The notes under the pieces were generated by a model, which was not told the DNA's origin, did not search any database, and saw only the letters and a program-made list of their open reading frames with translations. Positions 43,454-50,743 of a DNA stretch of 64,000 bases are shown piece after piece. This DNA is from Thiohalophilus sp. Lineage in GTDB: Bacteria; Pseudomonadota; Gammaproteobacteria; UBA6429; Thiohalophilaceae. Numbering within the stretch: position 1 is the stretch's first letter; each line of letters starts with the position of its first letter. The position numbers and the translations under genes were made by a program. The stretch lies in contig NZ_JAXHMV010000012.1 of NCBI RefSeq assembly GCF_034521165.1, forward strand, positions 1 to 64,000, written 5' to 3'.

Positions 43454-44110
43454 ATGAGCAAATACTATCCTCCAACTTTTGAAGAAGAAAACTTTCATTG
43501 CATAAAGTGCGGTGTATATGCCGAGCAATCTTGGCACCAACTGGCTATCGTAGGACATGGCAGAAGTGAGTTTATGGCATCAAAGTGTCATCACTGCTGG
43601 GAATTCTGCTTTTGGTATCAAGATAGAATGATCGTTCCATCTGAAGCACCAGTCCCTCCGGCTCATATTGATCTTCCTGAAAATTGCCAAGAAGAATATG
43701 AAGAGGCGAGAGATATCGTTGCAAGGTCTCCGCGCGCAGCAGCAGCTTTGCTAAGGCTGTGTGTTCAAATGTTGATGATAGAGCTTGGGGAAAAAGGTAA
43801 GAATATAAATGATGATATTGGCTCTCTCGTGAAGAAAGGCCTGCCTGTCGAAGTTCAACAGGCTTTGGATTATTGTAGAGTAATCGGGAACAATGGCGTA
43901 CATCCCGGAGAGATAGAACTGTCTGATGACCCTGGGATTGCGCATAGTATTTTCGAGATGATCAATTTTATTGTAGAGGACAGAATATCCCGGCCCAAAA
44001 AAATAGCTGATTTGTATGGAAAACTGCCCGAGGAGCTCTCAAGGCTGTCCAAAAACGGGATGAAAATAATGGCAGCGCTTAACAAAGCGTTGCACCGGTC
44101 AAGCCGGTGA
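43454..44110 (+). CDS. DUF4145 protein with zinc ribbon (cassette gene 2)
   Basis: A 218-residue DUF4145-type protein. A zinc-ribbon-like N-terminus has C16xxC19 and C45xxC48; the C-terminal helical domain has the family segment RSPRAAAALLRLCVQ and CRVIGNNGVHPGE, where Arg142 and His150 are typical of the HEPN-related DUF4145 fold. Members are often attached to restriction or defence proteins. Start ATG at 43454. The R'' core of the next attC lies inside its 3' end (44077), as in compact cassettes. AT-rich. Confidence 0.8.
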   Translation: MSKYYPPTFEEENFHCIKCGVYAEQSWHQLAIVGHGRSEFMASKCHHCWEFCFWYQDRMIVPSEAPVPPAHIDLPENCQEEYEEARDIVARSPRAAAALLRLCVQMLMIELGEKGKNINDDIGSLVKKGLPVEVQQALDYCRVIGNNGVHPGEIELSDDPGIAHSIFEMINFIVEDRISRPKKIADLYGKLPEELSRLSKNGMKIMAALNKALHRSSR

Positions 44111-44126
44111 ACGCGGCGTTATATGC
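44077..44126 (+). other. attC recombination site 2
   Basis: The site runs from GCTTAAC (44077-44083) to GTTATATGC (44118-44126). Between them GCGTT-GC-ACCGG and CCGGT-GA-ACGC form a near-perfect hairpin with a five-base loop. It overlaps the 3' end of the DUF4145 gene. The right core matches the complement of GCATATAAC after the next gene rather than its own left core, as expected when cassettes recombine. Confidence 0.78.
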
Positions 44127-44144
44127 AATAAAATAATCGTCAAT

Positions 44145-44405
44145 ATGGAACTTTGTGACTCATTGAAACCAATCTATGATCTTGAAATTGCCTTAGGCAA
44201 TGAAGTAGAAAGTATTGATTCACCCGCAGGGTTAAAGTGTCCTTATGCTGTTAATTTTAAAAACAAACTGCACTTTATTGAAATTGAAAAACAATTAACC
44301 CTTTCTGCTAGTGTTGAGCAGTGGTCAAATAAAGATGCGCATTACCCTCTGCAAAAGGGTTATTTTTGCGGCAAATACAAACACTCAGTCGCAGGGCCGA
44401 TCTAG
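44145..44405 (+). CDS. Hypothetical protein (cassette gene 3)
   Basis: An 86-residue protein of unknown function (LKPIYDLEIALGNEVESID, then CPYAVNFKNKLHFIEIEKQL and HYPLQKGYF). It is soluble with mixed strands and helices. ATG at 44145 comes 18 bases after the attC core. The gene is flanked by GTTATATGC and GCATATAAC, so it forms a cassette unit. I recall similar short proteins among cassette and orphan proteins, but this is memory and not a search. Confidence 0.7.
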   Translation: MELCDSLKPIYDLEIALGNEVESIDSPAGLKCPYAVNFKNKLHFIEIEKQLTLSASVEQWSNKDAHYPLQKGYFCGKYKHSVAGPI

Positions 44406-44421
44406 TATTTATTGCTAAAAT

Positions 44422-44430
44422 GCATATAAC
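44422..44430 (+). other. attC left core remnant (R'')
   Basis: GCATATAAC is the exact reverse complement of the GTTATATGC core at 44118-44126. The rest of the site is not recognisable: eleven bases later a REP-like hairpin begins, so the attC seems truncated. Confidence 0.6.
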
Positions 44431-44440
44431 AAGCCCATCG

Positions 44441-44491
44441 GGGTCAGGTCTTGCGTTTTGCTTCATGAAAGGCAAAACGCAAGACCTGCCC
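44441..44491. repeat. REP-like hairpin replacing the attC half
   Basis: CAGGTCTTGCGTTTTGC (44445-44461) and GCAAAACGCAAGACCTG (44472-44488) are perfect 17-base complements around a ten-base loop, with GGGT before and CCC after. The GGGGTCAGGTCTTGC text is typical of REP sequences moved by RAYT transposases. No such gene is in the window. Confidence 0.75.
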
Positions 44492-44563
44492 AGGAATGTG
44501 GTAATACTAAAAACACCTCTTCAGTTACTAGAGATCAACATGGAAATGCATTCAGGAACCACA

Positions 44564-44755
44564 ATGAAAATTATTGGTATTGTCCTGGTAGTTTTAGGAA
44601 TTGGCCTTGCAATATGGGGGTATCAATTATCTGGTTCTGTCGGATCACAAATAACACAAGCAGTTACAGGTTCAGATACAGACAAGGTAATGACTTTCTA
44701 CATTGTTGGCGCCATCAGTTTTGTTGTTGGCATCTACCTATTTGCTAAAAAATAA
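44564..44755 (+). CDS. DUF3185 family small membrane protein
   Basis: A 63-residue protein with two hydrophobic segments (MKIIGIVLVVLGIGLAIWGY and FYIVGAISFVVGIYLF), joined by a short loop with DTDKV. It matches the DUF3185 family. Start ATG at 44564 has AGGAA six bases before; an in-frame ATG at 44540 would add eight residues. It lies 13 bases before the GlsB/YeaQ-type gene and is probably co-transcribed. The function is unknown; both types are often stress-induced. Confidence 0.8.
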   Translation: MKIIGIVLVVLGIGLAIWGYQLSGSVGSQITQAVTGSDTDKVMTFYIVGAISFVVGIYLFAKK

Positions 44756-44768
44756 TACTGGAGGAAAC

Positions 44769-45020
44769 ATGGATATTATTAGCTTATTAATATTTCTAGC
44801 TGTTGGCGCGCTGGTTGGGTGGCTTGCTGGCACCATCGTGAAGGGAACAGGATTTGGTGTCATAGGAAATATTATCGTAGGAATTGTTGGTGCCATAGTG
44901 GGCGGCTTTGTATTCGGCTTGCTCGGCATAACAACAGGCGGGTTTTTAGGCTCTATCATTATGGCCACTATTGGCGCTGTTATTTTGTTAGTTTTAATTG
45001 GTGTTATTAAGAAGGCCTAG
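44769..45020 (+). CDS. GlsB/YeaQ/YmgE family stress-associated membrane protein
   Basis: An 83-residue very hydrophobic protein with three transmembrane segments rich in Gly (LLIFLAVGALVGWLAGTIVKG, FGVIGNIIVGIVGAIVGGF), matching the transglycosylase-associated family. Members accompany envelope-stress proteins. ATG at 44769 with GGAGG upstream. A strong terminator follows. Confidence 0.9.
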   Translation: MDIISLLIFLAVGALVGWLAGTIVKGTGFGVIGNIIVGIVGAIVGGFVFGLLGITTGGFLGSIIMATIGAVILLVLIGVIKKA

Positions 45021-45049
45021 CTCCAGCTAACATGTAAATCAACCTGATA

Positions 45050-45086
45050 AATATTTCAGTGGGAAAAATTTTCCCACTGAAATATT
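45050..45086. terminator. Long perfect palindrome, probable terminator
   Basis: AATATTTCAGTGGGAAAA and TTTTCCCACTGAAATATT are 18-base perfect complements around one base. The GTGGG/CCCAC core with A/T flanks can end transcription from either side. It follows the YeaQ-type gene. Confidence 0.75.
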
Positions 45087-45141
45087 CACAGATTATTTGG
45101 GCGTTATAAAACCCAGAGATCATGTGTGACTCGATTTAGAA

Positions 45142-45217
45142 TGTCAGGTTGCGCACAGTGCTACCTGACATTCTCCGCATCGGCAGGGGTGTCACGCAGG
45201 CTATCGCCAGCGTGATC
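45142..45217 (-). repeat. Dispersed repeat, copy 2 (inverted)
   Basis: About 76 bases in two hairpins (TGTCAGGT/ACCTGACA and GTCACGC/GCGTGAT). Read on the - strand it aligns with 37184-37261 almost throughout. It sits at the 3' end of the ABC-F gene. Confidence 0.75.
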
Positions 45218-45224
45218 GACAAGG

Positions 45225-46847
45225 TTAGCCCCTGGCCCCTAGCCGGGGCGCTACCCCGGCATCAGCCTGATCACGCAGGTATTCGTCGTAAGTACCACTG
45301 AAATTTGTCACGCCAGTGGCGGACAGTTCGATGATCCGGGTCGCCAGCGAGGAGACGAACTCGGTGTCGTGGCTGACGAAGATCAGCGTGCCGGGATAGT
45401 TCTCCAGCGCCAGATTCAGTGCTTCGATGGATTCCATATCCAGATGGTTGGTGGGCTCGTCCATCACCAGGACATTGGGTTTTTGCAGCATCAGCTTGCC
45501 GAACAGCATGCGACCCTGTTCGCCCCCGGAGAGGGCATTGACCGATTTTTTGATCTCGTCCTGGGAGAACAGCATCCGGCCCAGTACCGCGCGTACGGCC
45601 TGCTCGTCATCACCGGGCTGTTTCCACTGACTCATCCAGTCAAACAGCGACAGGTCGTGACTGAAGTCACTGGCGTGATCCTGGGCATAGTAACCAATGT
45701 TGATGTTCTCCGACCATTTCACATGGCCGCTGTCCGGTTCCAGATCATTGACCAGAGTGCGCAGCAGCGTGGTCTTGCCGATGCCGTTGGGGCCGATGAT
45801 GGCAATGCGTTCGCCCACTTCAATCAGCAGATTCAGGTTTTCGAACAGGGTCTCGCCGTCGAAACCCTTGCTCAGCTCAGTGACTTCCAGCGCATTGCGA
45901 TAGAGTTTCTTGGCCTGGTCAAAGCGGATGAACGGGCTTTGTCGAGAGGAGGGTTTGACCTCTTCGAGTTCGATCTTTTCGATCTGTCTGGCCCGCGAGG
46001 TGGCCTGTTTGGCCTTGGAGGCATTGGCCGAGAAGCGACTGACGAAGGTCTGCAGTTCGGCGATCTGCGCCTTTTTCTTGGCGTTTTCGTTCAACAGCCG
46101 CTCGCGGGCCTGGGTGGCGGCGGTCATGTACTCGTCGTAATTGCCGGGATAGACGCGCAGTTCACCGTAGTCCAGATCGGCCATGTGGGTGCAGACGCTG
46201 TTAAGAAAGTGACGATCATGGGAGATGATGACCATGGTGCTGTTGCGTTCGTTGAGCACGCGCTCCAGCCAGCGAATGGTGTTGATATCCAGGTTATTGG
46301 TCGGCTCGTCCAGCAGCATGATGTCCGGATCGGCAAACAGGGCCTGGGCCAGCAGGACGCGCAGTTTCCAGCCGGGGGCCACGGCGCTCATCGGGCCGGT
46401 GTGCTGTTGTTCGGGAATCTCCAGCCCCAGCAGCAACTCGCCGGCCCGGGCCTCGGCGGTATAGCCGTCCAGTTCGGCGAATTCGACCTCCAGCTCGGCC
46501 ACCTGCATGCCGTCCGCTTCGCTCATCTCCGCCTGGGAATAGATGCGATCCCGCTCCTGCTTCACCTGCCACAGGCGATCATGGCCCATGATGACGGTAT
46601 CCAGTACGGTATATTCTTCAAACGCGAACTGGTCCTGGCGCAGTTTGCCGACCCGCTCGTTTTCATCCACCGAGACGTTGCCGGAGCTGGGAGCCAGATC
46701 GTTGCCGAGTATTTTCATCAGCGTGGATTTGCCACAGCCGTTGGCGCCAATCAGGCCGTAGCGATTGCCGTTGCCGAATTTGACAGAGATGTTTTCAAAC
46801 AGGGGTTTGGCCCCAAACTGCATGGTGATATTGGCGGTTGTAATCAA
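45225..46847 (-). CDS. ybiT: ABC-F ATPase (YbiT type)
   Basis: A 540-residue ABC-F protein with two ATPase domains that acts on ribosomes, not in transport. The first has GANGCGKST; its signature reads VAPGWKLRVLLAQALF rather than LSGGQ, as in YbiT relatives; Walker B is IMLLDEPTNNLD. The second has GPNGIGKTT, LSGGEQGRM and VLVMDEPTNHLD. The linker (about residues 240-310) is charged and helical. The start is TTG at 46847, which matches the family N-terminus, with GGAAG before it. Confidence 0.93.
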   Translation of the reverse strand: MITTANITMQFGAKPLFENISVKFGNGNRYGLIGANGCGKSTLMKILGNDLAPSSGNVSVDENERVGKLRQDQFAFEEYTVLDTVIMGHDRLWQVKQERDRIYSQAEMSEADGMQVAELEVEFAELDGYTAEARAGELLLGLEIPEQQHTGPMSAVAPGWKLRVLLAQALFADPDIMLLDEPTNNLDINTIRWLERVLNERNSTMVIISHDRHFLNSVCTHMADLDYGELRVYPGNYDEYMTAATQARERLLNENAKKKAQIAELQTFVSRFSANASKAKQATSRARQIEKIELEEVKPSSRQSPFIRFDQAKKLYRNALEVTELSKGFDGETLFENLNLLIEVGERIAIIGPNGIGKTTLLRTLVNDLEPDSGHVKWSENINIGYYAQDHASDFSHDLSLFDWMSQWKQPGDDEQAVRAVLGRMLFSQDEIKKSVNALSGGEQGRMLFGKLMLQKPNVLVMDEPTNHLDMESIEALNLALENYPGTLIFVSHDTEFVSSLATRIIELSATGVTNFSGTYDEYLRDQADAGVAPRLGARG

Positions 46848-46942
46848 GGGAGACTTCCGGGGTAAGGAGTGTGTAAAGAAGCTCGTGATAATAACACACC
46901 CCGCTGTCCGAAAAGAGGGGGCCGGGCGATATATTGAGCCCG

Positions 46943-47521
46943 TTAGCGGGCAGCCCGGCCGAGGCGGGCCATTTTTTGCAGCCAGCGTTGGCGGTGGTCG
47001 GCACTGCCTTCCACCATGCCAATGATGCTTTCGCGTACCGGGCTGATGCCGGTGAACTTGAGAATATTGCGCTCCAGGCTTTTGAGGCTATGCGCGCGAA
47101 ATATCCAGCGATAGGCCAGGGCCGGCATACCCATGGTGACAACAATCCGTGCCGATTTTCCCTTGAGCAGCTTTATCCAGCGCTGGCCGCCATCCAGCGG
47201 TTGCATGGCAAAGCCGGGGCGAAACAGCTGCTCGAAAAAACCTTTTAACAATGCCGGCATTCCCCCCAGCCACAGGGGATAAACGATGACCAGGTGATCA
47301 GCCTGGCGGACCTGTTCCTGACAGTCACGAATCACCGCCGGCGTCTCGCCTGCGTGAAATTCAGCGAAGTTTTTTAACAGGGGGAAATCCAGGGCCGCCA
47401 CCTGGATGGTCTCAACCTCATGACCGGCCGCCTTCGCGGCGTCGCTATAGGTCATTGCCAGCGCATGACCGTAATGGGATGTATCGGGGTCCGGGTGACC
47501 CTGAATGACCAGAATTTTCAA
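46943..47521 (-). CDS. NAD(P)H dehydrogenase (quinone)-like flavodoxin-fold protein
   Basis: A 192-residue flavodoxin-fold oxidoreductase of the MdaB/YwrO/KefF group. The start KILVIQGHPDPDTSHYG, the YPLWLGGMPALLKGFFEQLF segment (flavin contact) and the G-M-P stretch are typical. It probably reduces quinones with FMN or FAD as cofactor. The start is TTG at 47521, with CAGGAG eight bases upstream; no ATG is nearby in frame. Confidence 0.87.
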   Translation of the reverse strand: MKILVIQGHPDPDTSHYGHALAMTYSDAAKAAGHEVETIQVAALDFPLLKNFAEFHAGETPAVIRDCQEQVRQADHLVIVYPLWLGGMPALLKGFFEQLFRPGFAMQPLDGGQRWIKLLKGKSARIVVTMGMPALAYRWIFRAHSLKSLERNILKFTGISPVRESIIGMVEGSADHRQRWLQKMARLGRAAR

Positions 47522-47674
47522 ATCCGGCTCCTGAGGATGACGCAAGTTGTGGTATTTTGCTAACGATAATAGTAGTTGTTCAACATACATTTTGCAGTGA
47601 ATACCCGATAGCAATTATTTGATACGACGCCGGGTCGGCGCTGTAACGTCAACGACAGTAACAGGGGGGAAGTG

Positions 47675-48379
47675 ATGGTGGGACAACGAAGCCTGATGGT
47701 TGCCGGATTGTCACTGTTATTATTCTGGCTGTGTGTAGCGGCCGAGGCGAGCGACAACAGCCATTATGATCGGATTCATCTCTCCGTCTCTGCCCAGGAA
47801 GAGGTCGATAACGATACGCTGCGGGCCGTCTTGTCGGCGCGTGAGGAGGGGGAGGAATTGCCGGCGCTTGCCGATGCGGTTAACCGGACGGTAAAACAGG
47901 CTATCGCGCAGAGCAAGCAGGTACCGGAGGTCGAGGTCCGTACCCTGGCGTATCAAACCCGCCCGCGATATCAAAAACAACGTTTGATCGGCTGGCAGGT
48001 GCGTCAGGCCATCGAACTGAAAAGCGGGGATATCAAGGTGCTGAGCACGTTGCTGGGCCGTCTGCAGAAAACGATGGCGATCGACTCGCTGGGTTATACG
48101 ATTTCACCCGCCCGGCGCGAGGCCATGGAACAGACCCTGATCAGCCGGGCCATCGAGCAATTTCAGCAGCGCGCCGAACATGTGACCCGTCAGCTGGGAC
48201 GCCAGGAGTTTCGCCTGGTGGAAATGCAGATCAATACCGAAGGGCAAGCGGCGCATCTCAGGGCAATGCAAAGTGTTTCCGCCATGTCGGAAAGTGCGGT
48301 AACTGCCCCTGTTGTTGAGCCGGGGACACAGACCCTGCAGGTGACCCTCAATGCAACCATCGAGTTAACAGTAAAATAG
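47675..48379 (+). CDS. SIMPL (DUF541) domain periplasmic protein
   Basis: A 234-residue protein with a signal peptide (residues 1 to about 24, ending CVAAEA) and a SIMPL domain: the repeated IHLSVSAQEEVDNDTL and VRTLAYQTRPRYQKQRLIGWQVRQA strands are characteristic. The family is found in the periplasm or outer-membrane space and includes oxidative-stress-related YggE. ATG at 47675 has GGGGGGAAG upstream; a GTG one codon earlier is also possible. Confidence 0.88.
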   Translation: MVGQRSLMVAGLSLLLFWLCVAAEASDNSHYDRIHLSVSAQEEVDNDTLRAVLSAREEGEELPALADAVNRTVKQAIAQSKQVPEVEVRTLAYQTRPRYQKQRLIGWQVRQAIELKSGDIKVLSTLLGRLQKTMAIDSLGYTISPARREAMEQTLISRAIEQFQQRAEHVTRQLGRQEFRLVEMQINTEGQAAHLRAMQSVSAMSESAVTAPVVEPGTQTLQVTLNATIELTVK

Positions 48380-48391
48380 GCAGGGGTAAAG

Positions 48392-48414
48392 GCGGGGTGG
48401 TTTGTACACCCCGC
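48392..48414. terminator. Convergent transcript-end hairpin
   Basis: GCGGGGTG (48392-48399) and CACCCCGC (48407-48414) pair across TTTGTA-type loop text. T-tracts are weak on both sides. It lies between the converging SIMPL and DUF2892 genes. Confidence 0.5.
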
Positions 48415-48439
48415 GCAATCGTTACAGCCGTGGAAAGGG

Positions 48440-48652
48440 TTACTGGCCGGGACCTTTGCCCTTGGTTGAAATCTTCAGGGGCGCATAGGCCGGACAAAAG
48501 CCGATAATACTGGTGAGCAGGAATACCAGGGCAATAATCCCCAGCACAATGGCCAGCGTGCCCGAAATTACGTTCGTGAGATACAGCGCGGCAATGATAA
48601 TCGCAATGATAATGCGAATGGCGCGATCGGCAGTGCCCATATTCTGATTCAT
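48440..48652 (-). CDS. DUF2892 family small membrane protein
   Basis: A 70-residue protein with two transmembrane helices (IIIAIIIAALYLTNVISG and LAIVLGIIALVFLLTSIIGF) and the family motif FCPAYAPLKI, matching DUF2892, the membrane part of YgaP. The family often accompanies rhodanese proteins. ATG at 48652 has AGGAGG upstream. The C-terminus is short and basic. Confidence 0.9.
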   Translation of the reverse strand: MNQNMGTADRAIRIIIAIIIAALYLTNVISGTLAIVLGIIALVFLLTSIIGFCPAYAPLKISTKGKGPGQ

Positions 48653-48891
48653 GTTTCCTCCTGGAATCGATTTGTGTTGTGTTTCTTCAGTGTAGTGTTT
48701 TCAGCGACAGATGCAATTCCCTGAAAAATACCCCAGTATTTTACTCAAAAATTAACTTATACATGAATTAAATATCTGAAGTGTCGCTTTGCGTACCCTG
48801 TCACTACACTGGCCCGGTATTGGCGTGGTTACCGGGCAGCGCGTTTCCCGACAACAGCCACGAATTCTTTCTCAATAATAAGGAACGGTAA

Positions 48892-48993
48892 ATGGAAGAT
48901 AAAGCTGTTAAACGAACCCTGGGCTACCTGTTTGCCAGCCTGTTTGGCTTTTTTGTATTGATGATCGTACTGGCCCGCAGCATCGTCTATTAA
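48892..48993 (+). CDS. 33-residue single-span membrane protein
   Basis: ATG at 48892 has AAGGAA at a good distance and the frame codes 33 residues. A charged start (MEDKAVKRT) is followed by one transmembrane helix (LGYLFASLFGFFVLMIVLA) and RSIVY. The composition, ribosome site and TM pattern argue for a genuine small membrane protein. No family is named with confidence. The gene is isolated between DUF2892 and ybaK. Confidence 0.55.
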   Translation: MEDKAVKRTLGYLFASLFGFFVLMIVLARSIVY

Positions 48994-49062
48994 CCTCAAG
49001 GCGGATCGGCTGGCGGCGTTTCGCGCGTTGCCAGCGTCAGTCACTGTTTCCCGCCATTGTCC

Positions 49063-49524
49063 CTAGCAAATACGGGCATGTTGTGAGCCGCGCATGAGTC
49101 GGCGAAATGCCGTTCCCTTCAGGTGAATCAGATCCTCGTGATCGCCGGCTTCCAGGTATACCTCCGGGCACTCCTCGAGGCTTTCATCCACTACTGTGGC
49201 AATCCCGTAGGCGTCACCCAGGGGGGGCAGCGCGCCGGGATCACAATCGTTGAACAGCGGGGATAACTCGGCTTCGGTCGCCAGGCCCATGCGTCGATTC
49301 AACACCTGGTTGAGACGCCCGATCCGGACGTGGCGGTTGGCGGGAATCACCGCCATCACATACCCGTTCTCGTCTTCCAGAATCACCGACTTGGCCAGCC
49401 GATCCGGCGGAATATGCGCACTGTTGGCGCTGTTAACGCTGGTATCGGTATGGCGGTGAGGTAACAGGTCGTAAGCAATGCCCTTGTGGGCCAGATAGGT
49501 TTGCAGGGTAAGTGCGATAGCCAT
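49063..49524 (-). CDS. YbaK/EbsC-type aminoacyl-tRNA deacylase
   Basis: A 153-residue YbaK/ProX-like protein, which hydrolyses mischarged aminoacyl-tRNA. LAKSVILEDENGYVMAVIPANRHVRI is the family core, with the conserved Lys near residue 45, and DCDPGALPPLGDAYGI is the substrate loop. The ATG at 49524 has GGAGG upstream. The promoter region contains a tandem 16-base repeat. Whether the specificity is Cys-tRNA(Pro) or Ala-tRNA(Pro) cannot be told. Confidence 0.92.
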   Translation of the reverse strand: MAIALTLQTYLAHKGIAYDLLPHRHTDTSVNSANSAHIPPDRLAKSVILEDENGYVMAVIPANRHVRIGRLNQVLNRRMGLATEAELSPLFNDCDPGALPPLGDAYGIATVVDESLEECPEVYLEAGDHEDLIHLKGTAFRRLMRGSQHARIC

Positions 49525-49580
49525 GATACACCTCCGTGTATACAGCCAATGTGTGATATAAACAGTATAGTCGAGTATCG

Positions 49581-49612
49581 CCAGTATGCACGAATCCCAG
49601 TATGCACGAATC
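49581..49612. repeat. Tandem 16-base repeat upstream of ybaK homologue
   Basis: CCAGTATGCACGAATC occurs twice in a row (49581-49596, 49597-49612). It lies 57 bases upstream of the start codon of the deacylase gene, so could be an operator or simply a slip duplication. Confidence 0.75.
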
Positions 49613-49714
49613 ATAGTGCAATACCGGGTTTTACCCCTGCAAGGTATTTGATAAACTGCCAGCGTGCCTAAAATCTTCAAATTTTTTCCGGGTTATTAAA
49701 CCAGTTGATGAATC

Positions 49715-50179
49715 ATGCTAAATACAATTAAAAAGTTTTTTGAACAAAATCTGTCGCCCGAGCAGACAGAAGATAACGAGCACACATTAAAGCTGGCAAC
49801 CGCCGCACTGCTGATCGAAATGATGCAGCAGGACGGTAAAACGACCGAAGATGAGATTCAGGCAGTCAAATCCGCGCTACGGACCAAATTCGAACTGAGC
49901 GAGTCGGAAACCCGGACCCTGTTTGAACTGGCGCGGGAAGAGGCGAAGCAGGCGACGGACTTTCATCAGTTCACCCGTCTGATTCACAGTCATTTTCCGG
50001 AAGAAAAAAAGATCAAGGTGGTGGAATATCTCTGGACGATTGCCTATGCGGATAATGAACTGGATGCCCATGAAGAGCATCTGATCCGTAAAATCTCCGA
50101 CCTGTTGTATGTCTCGCACAAGGATATGCTGAAGACCAAGCACAAGGTCCAGGCCGCTCAGGAAAGTGACGGCGATTGA
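49715..50179 (+). CDS. TerB-like protein
   Basis: A 154-residue all-helical protein of the TerB/DjlA-N superfamily. The conserved acidic residues (LIEMMQQDGKTTEDE and WTIAYADNELDAHEEHLIRKIS) form the two metal-binding repeats of TerB folds. Members are linked to tellurite resistance and to membrane or phage stress, but the function of isolated copies is unknown. Cytoplasmic. Confidence 0.88.
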   Translation: MLNTIKKFFEQNLSPEQTEDNEHTLKLATAALLIEMMQQDGKTTEDEIQAVKSALRTKFELSESETRTLFELAREEAKQATDFHQFTRLIHSHFPEEKKIKVVEYLWTIAYADNELDAHEEHLIRKISDLLYVSHKDMLKTKHKVQAAQESDGD

Positions 50180-50206
50180 CGCTTCAGCGGCCGGCAGGAC
50201 TCAGTT

Positions 50207-50707
50207 ATGACTCATGGCACAGACATACAGATTGTAGAGGCCAGGCCGGAGCATATTTCCATTATCCACGCCATGATCGACGATCTGGCGATGCATTTAC
50301 AACTGGGCCACGAACGGGTGGCAACCGAGCAGGATCTGCATAACGCGCTGTTTGGTCCGCAACCCCAGGCGGAAGTTATCCTGGCGTATGTCGGTGAGGC
50401 GGCGACCGGATTTGCCCTGTTTTATAACAATTACTCCACTTTTCGCGGACGCTGTGGCCTGCATCTGGAAGATTTGTATGTGCGGCCGAGGTGGCGCGCG
50501 CATGGCATCGGCAAGCGTCTGCTTTCGTATCTGGCCTGGCTGACCTTGCAGCGCGGTTGCAGTCGCCTGGAGTGGTGGGTACTGGGGGAGGATGAAAAAG
50601 CGATTGCCTTTTATGAAGCGCTGGGTGCCACTGCCAAGGAGGAATGGCAGATATTCCGTCTGCGTGGCGAACCATTGCAGTCTCTGGCGGATAAAATTCA
50701 GCATTGA
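50207..50707 (+). CDS. GNAT family N-acetyltransferase (diamine-type)
   Basis: A 166-residue GNAT. LHLEDLYVRPRWRAHGIGKRLLSYLAW holds the acetyl-CoA loop (RxxGxG type: RAHGIGK), and WWVLGEDEKAIAFYEALGA is the substrate-side region of spermidine/diamine acetyltransferase-like proteins. It starts 27 bases after the TerB-like gene. The substrate is unproven. Confidence 0.9.
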   Translation: MTHGTDIQIVEARPEHISIIHAMIDDLAMHLQLGHERVATEQDLHNALFGPQPQAEVILAYVGEAATGFALFYNNYSTFRGRCGLHLEDLYVRPRWRAHGIGKRLLSYLAWLTLQRGCSRLEWWVLGEDEKAIAFYEALGATAKEEWQIFRLRGEPLQSLADKIQH

Positions 50708-50743
50708 GTCAGATTGCAGCGTCAAGATACAATCCGCTCAACA

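Noticed and set aside
40742..45020. Complete mobile integron with integrase
   Set aside because: No tyrosine recombinase frame lies on either strand; only cassettes and attC-like sites are present.
45369..46865. 498-codon open frame antisense to the ABC-F gene
   Set aside because: It is the mirror of a highly conserved ATPase gene, low in complexity, with no domain. The long frame arises from GC-rich codon bias.
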